Shown: positions 6,684 through 12,901 of the stretch, piece after piece
Numbering within the stretch: the first letter of the stretch is position 1
Layout: the number at the start of each line of letters is the position of its first letter
Origin: DASQJJ01 sp035631115
GTDB lineage: Bacteria; Patescibacteriota; Microgenomatia; Levybacterales; UBA12049
Reading direction: 5' to 3'
DNA: 13,345 nt
NCBI GenBank assembly: GCA_035631115.1
Contig: DASQJJ010000067.1
Coordinates: 1-13,345 of the forward strand
The notes under the pieces: generated by a model
Told to the model about the DNA's origin: nothing
Seen by the model: only the letters and a program-made list of their open reading frames with translations
Databases searched by the model: none
Made by a program: the position numbers and the translations under genes

Positions 6684-7697
6684 ATGTCACAACTTTTGGG
6701 GCTAACGATTCTTTCATTTTTTATCACTGCCATTCTTCTGATTCCCTTTATCGATTTTCTTTATAAAATTAAGCTTCAAAGGCAAAAGCAAGTAACAAAA
6801 GACCTTTTTAATAAAAGAACATTTATTTTCGATAAATTTAATAGCTGGAAAGTTGGTACCCCATTTGGAGGAGGAGCACTTGTTATCGTTGTTGTTGCAA
6901 TACTCACATTGTGGGCATATGGATTATTGCAGGTAAATATAAATCCATGGGAATTAACAACTATTCTTATTGGTTTTGTTGGATTTGGTATGTTGGGACT
7001 GTATGACGACTTTAAAAAACTTATTAATGGAAATGATAAGACAAGAATTTTTGGATTACGATTCCGTCATAAATTTATTATTCAATGGATTCTAGCATTT
7101 GTTATTGCAACGCTTCTCTTTACAAAATTAGGATATTCATTTATTTTTATTAGGGGCGTTGGTCTTGCTTCACTTGGATTTTTGTTTATTCCATTTGCAG
7201 CATTTGTTATTGTTTCATTTGCTAATGCATTTAACATTACCGATGGACTTGATGGATTAGCTTCGGGACTTTTTCTTATTTGTCTTCTTGCCTTTTTAGC
7301 TATTACAGCAGCCCAACTGGATATTGCATTAGGAATTTTTATTGCAATACTTATTGGAGCAGTTGGTGCATTTTTGTATTTTAATATTTTTAAAGCGCGT
7401 ATTTGGCTTGGAGATGTTGGGTCTCTCGCACTTGGTGCAACTCTCGCAATTATTGGACTTCTCACAGGAAAAATTCTCGCACTTGGGATTATTGGAGGAG
7501 TATTTATCTTGGAAATTGCTTCGTCATTGATTCAGATATTAAGTAAAAAATATTTAAAAAGAAAAATTCTTCCAGTTGCACCTCTTCATCTATATTTTCT
7601 TAAAAGGGGATGGGAAGAGCCAAAAATTGTCATGAGAGCATGGCTTTTGGGATTTGTATTTGCAATTGTCGGTTTGTATATGGCATTTATTCATTAA
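6684..7697 (+). CDS. mraY: Phospho-N-acetylmuramoyl-pentapeptide-transferase
   Basis: MraY transfers phospho-MurNAc-pentapeptide from UDP to undecaprenyl phosphate, forming lipid I at the inner face of the membrane. The 337-residue protein is a polytopic membrane protein of about ten hydrophobic helices. Family motifs in order are GTPFGGG (58-64), the aspartate pair D108-D109 in GLYDDFKK, NAFNITDGLDGLASG (181-195) and WLGDVGSLALG (241-251) with Asp244. The C-terminal cytoplasmic loop, normally PLHHHFE, reads PLHLYFL (300-306), so two of the three histidines are replaced. The GTP(F)GGG and NxTDGLDG motifs and the position before ftsW and murG favour MraY over WecA/TagO-type relatives. It has its own TATAAT box. 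murD, often found just downstream, is missing. Confidence 0.93.
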   Translation: MSQLLGLTILSFFITAILLIPFIDFLYKIKLQRQKQVTKDLFNKRTFIFDKFNSWKVGTPFGGGALVIVVVAILTLWAYGLLQVNINPWELTTILIGFVGFGMLGLYDDFKKLINGNDKTRIFGLRFRHKFIIQWILAFVIATLLFTKLGYSFIFIRGVGLASLGFLFIPFAAFVIVSFANAFNITDGLDGLASGLFLICLLAFLAITAAQLDIALGIFIAILIGAVGAFLYFNIFKARIWLGDVGSLALGATLAIIGLLTGKILALGIIGGVFILEIASSLIQILSKKYLKRKILPVAPLHLYFLKRGWEEPKIVMRAWLLGFVFAIVGLYMAFIH

Positions 7698-7704
7698 CAG
7701 CCTG

Positions 7705-7710
7705 TATGAT
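7705..7710 (+). promoter_or_regulatory. Possible -10 box upstream of ftsW/rodA
   Basis: TATGAT ends 6 nt before ATG 7717, the same spacing seen at the hydrolase gene. No good -35 is visible 16-18 bp upstream. AGAGGT at 7711-7716 touches the ATG and is too close to act as a normal Shine-Dalgarno. The gene may instead be read through from mraY. Confidence 0.35.
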
Positions 7711-7716
7711 AGAGGT

Positions 7717-8784
7717 ATGAAACGGTTTGACCTACTTCTCCTTTTCCTAGTTGTTGGTATATCACTTTTTGGCCTTCTTATGGTTTTTGACGCATCAAGT
7801 TTTATTTCTTTTCGAGATTTTGGAACGAAATATCATTACAGCACAGATCAACTTATTTGGCTTACTTTAGGTTTTGCAGGTATGGCTTTTTTTAGCTGGT
7901 TTGATTATAAAAAATTTTATATTCTCTCCATTCCACTTTTAATTACAGCAATTATACTTCTGCTTGCTGTTTTTTTACCTGGAATAGGAATAAAAGTACT
8001 CGGTGCACATAGGTGGATTAATCTTCATTTTTTTGTACTACAGCCAGCTGAATTTGTTAAGCTAACGCTTGCAATTTATTTGGCTGCTTGGTTTTCTTCT
8101 AAAGAAAAAGGAAGATTTGGTGCATTTGTATTGTTGATGGGACTCGTTTTGGGTTTAGTCCTTATAGAGCCGGACATGGGTACGGCGATTATTATTTTGT
8201 GCGAGGCAACGGTTTTGTACTTTTTATCCGGTGGGAAACTAATGCATTTTGCTATTGCTTTGCCAACAATAGGATTTTTGGGTCTTATCCTTGCTCTTAT
8301 CTCACCATATCGTGCAAAAAGGCTTACAACGTTTCTTAATCCGTCCCAAGATAGCAGTGGTACGTCCTATCATGTACGACAAATTCTTATAGCACTCGGA
8401 AATGGTGGATGGTTGGGTGTTGGGCTTGGAAATTCTTTGCAAAAGTACGCATATTTACCAGAAAACACAACGGATTCCATTTTTGCGATAATAGCTGAGG
8501 AAATTGGCTTTATAGGATCTCTGTGTATCCTTTTTACACTCGCACTTATTGTTTGGTGTGGTATGCGTATTGCGATGTCTTCGACTGACCCATTCGGCAA
8601 GTTGCTCGCTGGAGGAATTACTGCATTTCTGGGATTTCAAATGCTTATTAATCTTGGTGCGCAAACAGCACTCCTTCCTCTCACGGGTGTTCCCTTGCCT
8701 TTTATTTCGTACGGAGGGTCTGCCTTAGTTGTAGACTTGTGTTCTGTTGGTATACTCCTTAATGTTGCAAGGAAAAGTTTGTAA
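7717..8784 (+). CDS. ftsW: SEDS-family peptidoglycan polymerase FtsW/RodA
   Basis: SEDS proteins polymerise lipid II into glycan strands together with a class B PBP; FtsW serves the septum and RodA the side wall. The 355-residue polytopic protein has the family motifs GAHRWI (96-101), QPAEF (109-113), EPDMGTA (151-157) with Asp153 as the presumed catalytic aspartate, RQILIALGNGGWLGVGLG (221-238), QKYAYLPENTTDSIFAIIAEE (242-262) and PLTGVPLPFISYGGSA (321-336). I chose ATG 7717 (MKRFDLLL) over an in-frame ATG 63 nt upstream inside mraY, because translation from 7717 begins just before the first membrane helix as in the family. Position between mraY and murG is the normal ftsW position, but sequence alone does not separate FtsW from RodA. 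No partner PBP is in the window. Confidence 0.9.
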   Translation: MKRFDLLLLFLVVGISLFGLLMVFDASSFISFRDFGTKYHYSTDQLIWLTLGFAGMAFFSWFDYKKFYILSIPLLITAIILLLAVFLPGIGIKVLGAHRWINLHFFVLQPAEFVKLTLAIYLAAWFSSKEKGRFGAFVLLMGLVLGLVLIEPDMGTAIIILCEATVLYFLSGGKLMHFAIALPTIGFLGLILALISPYRAKRLTTFLNPSQDSSGTSYHVRQILIALGNGGWLGVGLGNSLQKYAYLPENTTDSIFAIIAEEIGFIGSLCILFTLALIVWCGMRIAMSSTDPFGKLLAGGITAFLGFQMLINLGAQTALLPLTGVPLPFISYGGSALVVDLCSVGILLNVARKSL

Positions 8785-8796
8785 AATATATATGCA

Positions 8797-8802
8797 TATA
8801 AT
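8797..8802 (+). promoter_or_regulatory. Possible -10 box upstream of murG
   Basis: A perfect TATAAT occurs in the ftsW-murG gap, but no -35 element is found at 16-18 bp. Transcription would start near 8809, putting the hairpin at 8822-8842 and the murG Shine-Dalgarno in a ~57-nt 5' leader. Confidence 0.4.
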
Positions 8803-8810
8803 GTACATAA

Positions 8811-8844
8811 CCTCACCCCAGCCCTCTCCCGTAAGGAGAGGGAG
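8811..8844 (+). repeat. GC-rich CCTCACCCC / CCCTCTCC-GGAGAGGG palindromic intergenic repeat
   Basis: CCCTCTCC (8822-8829) and GGAGAGGG (8835-8842) form a perfect 8-bp stem with a 5-nt CGTAA loop, preceded by CCTCACCCCAG (8811-8821). It is strikingly GC-rich against its AT-rich surroundings. The pattern resembles a palindromic intergenic repeat I know from many unrelated bacterial genomes, whose reverse translation gives spurious peptides such as SLSLRERAGVR. It fills the ftsW-murG gap and ends just before the murG ribosome binding site. No T-run follows, so it is not a standard terminator. Confidence 0.75.
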
Positions 8845-8847
8845 ATC

Positions 8848-8853
8848 AAGGAG
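8848..8853 (+). promoter_or_regulatory. Shine-Dalgarno of murG
   Basis: AAGGAG lies 12 nt before ATG 8866, slightly far but the best ribosome binding site in the window. A second purine-rich AAGGAGAGGGAG sits just upstream in the right arm of the hairpin, where pairing with CCCTCTCC would hide it. Confidence 0.6.
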
Positions 8854-8865
8854 ACGTATTTTTAG

Positions 8866-9981
8866 ATGAAGATAGCAATAATTGGTGGTCACATGGCACC
8901 TGCACTGGGATTTTTGAATTCTTTACCACAAGCTTGGGATGTTGTGTATATTGGAAGAAAATATGCATTTGAGGGTGATTTAGGGACATCATTAGAATAT
9001 GAAACAATTAAAAAGCAACATATTCGATTTATTCCATTCACAACAGGACGTTTGCAAAGAAAATTCACATCTCGCACACTTCCTTCTTTAGGAAAAATAC
9101 CTGTAGGATTTTTTAATGCCTTGTTGCTTCTCAAAAAAGAAAAACCAGATGTAATTATGGGTTTTGGTGGATATCTTTCTGTCCCAATTTGCCTTGCTGC
9201 ACGTCTATTATCTATTCCTTTTCTCATCCACGAGTCGTCATTGGGAGCAGGTCTTGCCAACAGAATTCTTGCACCATTTGCGACAAAAGTATGTATATCG
9301 TGGGATAGCAGTAGAGCATATTTCCCAAGCAATAAAACAATTCTTACTGGGAATCCATTTCTTCCATTCGACCAAAAATTGCCAAAGAATCTTCTGCCAG
9401 AATCTGTAGAAGCACTTCCGCTTCTTTTTGTTGCTGGAGGAAGTGGAGGATCTCACATAATAAATACCAAACTATTGCAAAATCTCCCACTTCTTCTAGA
9501 AAAATTTAGAATTATTCATCAGACAGGATCATCGCAAGAATTCGGTGACTTCGAAAAATTGTTGAAAGAAAAAGAAAAACTATCAAAACAATTACAAGAT
9601 AGATACTCTGTTATGCAATTTATCGATCCGGATGTGGTAAATAGTGTCTTTGCAAATGCAGACCTTTTTATTGGGAGATCTGGAATAAATACTGTTGCAA
9701 CGCTCTATCGTCTTAAGAAAAAAGCTATTCTTATTCCGCTCTCTGTTGGACAAAAAAATGAGCAAATGGAAAACGCGAAGCTCCTTGAAGCAGAAGGATT
9801 AGGATATATTGTCAGTCAAAACTCACTTTCTTTAGAAACACTCCTCCAAGCAATTGAAAAATTGCAAAAAGGAAAGACACAAAATAGTCCTAAGTGGGGA
9901 ATACCAATTCTCACAAATGGAGCAGAAAATCTTGTGAAAGAGGTTGCTGTATGCACAAAATTACACCCCCAAGAAAAATAA
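8866..9981 (+). CDS. murG: UDP-GlcNAc:lipid I GlcNAc-transferase (MurG-like, GT28)
   Basis: MurG adds GlcNAc from UDP-GlcNAc to lipid I to make lipid II at the cytoplasmic membrane face. The 371-residue protein has the two-domain GT-B layout. The N-terminal loop is shortened to IIGGHMAPALGF (5-16), keeping His9 but lacking the usual GGTGGH. Other landmarks are MGFGGYLSVPICLAA (98-112), HESSLGAGLANR (122-133, normally HEQNxxxGxxN), TGNP (161-164), the GGSGGSHIIN donor loop (191-200) and GRSGINTVATL (270-280), where family members carry AGAxTxxEL. The glutamate that contacts the UDP-sugar is thus replaced by Thr279. Despite these changes the fold order and dcw position support MurG. It overlaps the next gene by 31 nt. 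Confidence 0.85.
   Translation: MKIAIIGGHMAPALGFLNSLPQAWDVVYIGRKYAFEGDLGTSLEYETIKKQHIRFIPFTTGRLQRKFTSRTLPSLGKIPVGFFNALLLLKKEKPDVIMGFGGYLSVPICLAARLLSIPFLIHESSLGAGLANRILAPFATKVCISWDSSRAYFPSNKTILTGNPFLPFDQKLPKNLLPESVEALPLLFVAGGSGGSHIINTKLLQNLPLLLEKFRIIHQTGSSQEFGDFEKLLKEKEKLSKQLQDRYSVMQFIDPDVVNSVFANADLFIGRSGINTVATLYRLKKKAILIPLSVGQKNEQMENAKLLEAEGLGYIVSQNSLSLETLLQAIEKLQKGKTQNSPKWGIPILTNGAENLVKEVAVCTKLHPQEK
9939..9943 (+). promoter_or_regulatory. Shine-Dalgarno of the ftsQ-like gene
   Basis: AGAGG lies 7 nt before ATG 9951, inside the 3' end of murG. It decides the start of the ftsQ-like gene over the in-frame ATG at 9894, which has no ribosome binding site and would add 19 residues before the positively charged start of the membrane anchor. 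Confidence 0.6.
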
Positions 9982-10370
9982 AAGCACGATTACGTCTTCT
10001 TATACTTCTCGTAAGTATTTTTTTTGCAACGATTATTGTGTGTGCTATCTTTTTTACTCTTTTTCTTTTTTCTGGATTTACTATTTTGTCCCCCATCACG
10101 AAAGTACAGTCAGCAAATGTAGACGCCCAAATAGAAGTTGTACAAGCATTTTGTCAAGACAATCATATTGCTTGTGTAAGCGTACAAAATACCAACGATT
10201 CATCTATTCAAATAACACTCGATAAGAATGCAATTGTTATACTTTCAACAAAAAAGGATCTTAAAAATCAACTTAGCTCTTTACAAGAGGCTCTTTCGCA
10301 ACTTACAATAAAAGGAAAGCAGTTTAAAAAACTGGATTTTAGGTTTGCTAATATTGTTATTACTTTTTAA
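9951..10370 (+). CDS. Short FtsQ/DivIB-like single-pass membrane protein
   Basis: This 139-residue protein sits exactly where ftsQ lies in the dcw cluster, between murG and ftsA. It has a basic cytoplasmic N-terminus (MHKITPPRKIKARLR), one membrane helix at about 16-39, and an extracytoplasmic domain of roughly 100 residues. The last part, a SIQITLDKNAIVIL strand, a helix LSSLQEALSQL and the ending KKLDFRFANIVITF, resembles the close of the FtsQ beta domain (hydrophobic strands, then an 'IDLRF'-type strand). FtsQ is usually 240-290 residues with a POTRA domain; here the space between membrane and beta-like region is only about 50 residues with two cysteines (CQDNHIAC), so POTRA is short or missing. 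Assignment rests on position and end-motif, not on strong identity. The stop is 2 nt before ftsA, indicating coupling. Confidence 0.6.
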   Translation: MHKITPPRKIKARLRLLILLVSIFFATIIVCAIFFTLFLFSGFTILSPITKVQSANVDAQIEVVQAFCQDNHIACVSVQNTNDSSIQITLDKNAIVILSTKKDLKNQLSSLQEALSQLTIKGKQFKKLDFRFANIVITF

Positions 10371-10372
10371 TT

Positions 10373-11647
10373 ATGGCTGATGCAAAAATTGTTGTTGGAA
10401 TAGATATTGGAAGCGCAAAAATTGTCACGCTTATTGCAAAGATAGACGAAGAACAAGCAGTAAATGTGCTCGGAGTATCTGAAGTAAAATCCTCAGGAAT
10501 TAAAAAAGGTCAAATTGTTGCGATAGAAGAGGCGGTAGGTGCAATTAATTCTTCACTTGAAAGCTCTGAGCGAATGGCAGGATACTCCGCCAGCAAGGTT
10601 ATTGTTTCTATTGGAGGGTCTCATATAGAGTCACAAAATTCCAGGGGCGTTGTGGCAGTTGCGCAGCCGGAGGGAGAAATAACGTCTACAGACGTTACCC
10701 GAGTTATTGATGCAGCAAAAGCAGTATCTTTTCCAACATCGAGAGAAATTATTCATGTCTTGCCTAGAAGCTATATCGTAGACGGTCAAGAAGGTATTAA
10801 GGCTCCCGTAGGTATGACAGGAGTACGACTCGAAGTAGAGACGCATCTTATTACTGCCGGGACAACATCTCTTAAGAATTTGGAAAAAGCACTTTCAGAA
10901 GTCGGAGTTGATGTTGTGGGCATGGTATTCAATGGATATGCATCCTCCTTGGCAGTGCTTTCCGACACAGAGAAAGAATTGGGTGTTATATTGGTAGATA
11001 TTGGGTCTGGAACAACAGACATTTCTATTTACGTTGATGGGGCTGTTGCACATTCATCGGTATTACCAATTGGCGCAAGACATATTACCAACGATTTAGC
11101 AATCGGGCTTCGAATTTCTTTAGAATCTGCAGAAAAATTAAAACTATTTCTCACAAGTCCACGCAAGCAAGCAAATGAAGATGGGTCAACACGATTTAGT
11201 GATGAGTTGGATTTATCTAGCCTGGCTCTTCCCGAAGAGTTAAAGAAAGTTTCGTATAAGACGTTGGTAGAAGGAATTATCCGCCCACGACTTAATGAAA
11301 TTTTTACAATGGTAGGGCTAGAGTTGAAAAAAAGTGGATGGGGTGGACAGACTCCAGCAGGTCTTGTTATAACTGGTGGAGGTGCAAAAACAGTAGGTAT
11401 AGTAGATGCAGCAAAGAGAAGTCTCGCAATGCCAGTGCGTATTGGTATACCAACAGGACTCAGGGGAATAATAGACGAAGTACAAGATCCAGCATTTTCT
11501 ACAGCTGTTGGTCTTATTTTATATGGTGCAAAAGAAGTTCCACCAGCAGGTGCGTCATTTCATTTACCACTTCCTTCCATGAAGGGAGTATCTTTTGGAA
11601 AATACGGGAAAAAGTTAGTAGATCTTATTAAATCCTTCATTCCATAA
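10373..11647 (+). CDS. ftsA: Cell division protein FtsA
   Basis: FtsA is the actin-like ATPase that ties FtsZ filaments to the membrane and recruits the divisome. The 424-residue protein shows the phosphate-1 motif GIDIGSAK (9-16), the FtsA-specific 1C region at about 84-162, the phosphate-2 motif LVDIGSGTTDIS (207-218), SVLPIGARHITNDLA (229-243) and the adenosine motif LVITGGGAKTVG (331-342). The end, KYGKKLVDLIKSFIP (410-424), is an amphipathic helix suited to membrane targeting. The start follows the ftsQ-like stop by 2 nt with no Shine-Dalgarno, so translation is probably coupled. Length and motif order are normal for the family. Confidence 0.95.
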   Translation: MADAKIVVGIDIGSAKIVTLIAKIDEEQAVNVLGVSEVKSSGIKKGQIVAIEEAVGAINSSLESSERMAGYSASKVIVSIGGSHIESQNSRGVVAVAQPEGEITSTDVTRVIDAAKAVSFPTSREIIHVLPRSYIVDGQEGIKAPVGMTGVRLEVETHLITAGTTSLKNLEKALSEVGVDVVGMVFNGYASSLAVLSDTEKELGVILVDIGSGTTDISIYVDGAVAHSSVLPIGARHITNDLAIGLRISLESAEKLKLFLTSPRKQANEDGSTRFSDELDLSSLALPEELKKVSYKTLVEGIIRPRLNEIFTMVGLELKKSGWGGQTPAGLVITGGGAKTVGIVDAAKRSLAMPVRIGIPTGLRGIIDEVQDPAFSTAVGLILYGAKEVPPAGASFHLPLPSMKGVSFGKYGKKLVDLIKSFIP

Positions 11648-11664
11648 AATTTGTTACCCTGCGC

Positions 11665-11693
11665 TTGCAAAATCGTATTTTATTTGATAGAGT
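11665..11693 (+). promoter_or_regulatory. Possible promoter of ftsZ
   Basis: In the 55-nt ftsA-ftsZ gap, TTGCAA (11665-11670, four of six -35 matches) and TAGAGT (11688-11693, four of six -10 matches) are 17 bp apart. Transcription would begin a few nt before ATG 11703. The -10 match is weak. No Shine-Dalgarno precedes ftsZ. Confidence 0.4.
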
Positions 11694-11702
11694 TGCACTA
11701 CC

Positions 11703-12860
11703 ATGCTCATTAAGCCTCAAACAAATAATTTTGCCAAAATCCGCGTTGTTGGTATCGGTGGTGGTGGTACGAATGCTCTAGCTTCCATGATTGCGAGTAA
11801 GTCAATCCAAGGCGTTGATTTTATTGCAGTAAATACCGATGCACAAGCTCTTCTTCTTAATCCAGCAGATACCAAAGTACAAATTGGAGAAAAACTCACC
11901 AAAGGACTTGGAAGTGGTGGCGATCCAGAAATAGGAAGACAAGCAGCAGAAGAGTCGGTAGAAACGCTTAAAGATTCACTCAGAGGTTCTGATATGGTTT
12001 TTGTTGCTGCAGGTATGGGAGGCGGAACAGGGACAGGTGCAGCACCAATTATTGCAGGAATTGCAAAAGAAATGGGTGCGCTTACTATTGCTGTTGTCAC
12101 AAAACCATTTGCATTTGAAGGTACAAGAAGAATGGTAAATGCCGAAGATGGCATAGAGCAGCTTAAAGACAAGGTAGATACCCTCATTACTATTCCAAAT
12201 CAAAGAATATTAGACGTTGTCGATAAAAAAGTAAGTCTTCTTGAAGCATTTCGGGTTGCAGATAGTGTCCTTACACAAGGTGTACAGGGAATTTCGGACC
12301 TAATTACTGTTCCTGGTCTTATTAATGTAGACTTTGCAGATGTTAGGTCTATTATGACCAATGCAGGAAGCTCCTTAATGGGTATTGGTACTGGTACTGG
12401 AGAAAATAGAGCACAAGTGGCTGCAAGAGCAGCAGTAAGCAGTCCACTTTTGGAAATAAATATGGAAGGTGCACGGGGAGTACTCTTTAACATTACTGGA
12501 GGGCAAGATATGTCTATGACCGAGGTAGATGAAGCAGCTCGTATTATTTCTGAGGCTGCAGACCCAGATGCAAATATTATATTTGGTACAACAATAGACG
12601 AAGAGCTAAAAGATACAATAAAGATTACCTTGGTTGCAACAGGATTTGATTCTACAAAGCAAAAATTGTCTCAATTTGTGCCAGAACCAACACAATTTAT
12701 TCGCCAAGAATCACAACAAGAGAAAAAGCCTGATGAGCAAGTACCACCAGTTATTCCGCCAACATTGCAGTCATCCTCTACAACATCGACTTCCTCAACC
12801 GATGATAATACTAATGAAGACCTTTGGGATATCCCCGCATTCTTAAGACACAGAAATTAA
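11703..12860 (+). CDS. ftsZ: Cell division protein FtsZ
   Basis: FtsZ is the tubulin-like GTPase that forms the division ring. The 385-residue protein has the nucleotide loop VVGIGGGGTNAL (15-26), NTDAQAL (44-50), the tubulin signature GGGTGTG (106-112), TKPFAFEG (133-140) and the catalytic T7 loop NVDFADV (208-214). After the globular core (to about 320) comes a low-complexity linker rich in Gln, Pro, Ser and Thr (about 320-372). The conserved C-terminal peptide DIPAFLR (376-382) follows; it binds FtsA and other tethers, which fits the upstream ftsA. All key residues are present and length is typical. Confidence 0.97.
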   Translation: MLIKPQTNNFAKIRVVGIGGGGTNALASMIASKSIQGVDFIAVNTDAQALLLNPADTKVQIGEKLTKGLGSGGDPEIGRQAAEESVETLKDSLRGSDMVFVAAGMGGGTGTGAAPIIAGIAKEMGALTIAVVTKPFAFEGTRRMVNAEDGIEQLKDKVDTLITIPNQRILDVVDKKVSLLEAFRVADSVLTQGVQGISDLITVPGLINVDFADVRSIMTNAGSSLMGIGTGTGENRAQVAARAAVSSPLLEINMEGARGVLFNITGGQDMSMTEVDEAARIISEAADPDANIIFGTTIDEELKDTIKITLVATGFDSTKQKLSQFVPEPTQFIRQESQQEKKPDEQVPPVIPPTLQSSSTTSTSSTDDNTNEDLWDIPAFLRHRN

Positions 12861-12888
12861 AATTAACCTCTTTTTCTTTTCTTTTTGC

Positions 12889-12894
12889 TACAAT
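12889..12894 (+). promoter_or_regulatory. -10 box upstream of the last gene
   Basis: TACAAT (five of six matches) ends 7 nt before ATG 12902, again predicting a nearly leaderless mRNA. TTAACC at 12863-12868 could be a -35 but the 20-bp spacer is too long. A pyrimidine-rich run lies between them. Confidence 0.45.
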
Positions 12895-12901
12895 TGTATG
12901 T

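Noticed and set aside
7654..7716. Upstream in-frame start for ftsW/rodA
   Set aside because: It lies within mraY, adds 21 unlikely residues, and the family N-terminus begins at 7717.
8637..8849. Minus-strand frame starting MISLSLRERAGVR
   Set aside because: Its start is the reverse translation of the palindromic repeat at 8811-8844, a well-known source of spurious peptides, and the rest is antisense to ftsW.
8889..9332. 147-codon open frame on the minus strand opposite murG
   Set aside because: It is fully antisense to the recognisable MurG N-terminal domain and has no motif or ribosome binding site.
9894..9950. Upstream in-frame start for the ftsQ-like gene
   Set aside because: It has no Shine-Dalgarno, while ATG 9951 has AGAGG at 7 nt, and the extra residues are not typical of a membrane-anchor N-terminus.
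11717..12187. 156-codon open frame on the minus strand opposite ftsZ
   Set aside because: It lies wholly inside the conserved ftsZ coding region, is rich in Pro, Ser and Ile as expected from reverse reading of that gene, and shows no family motif.
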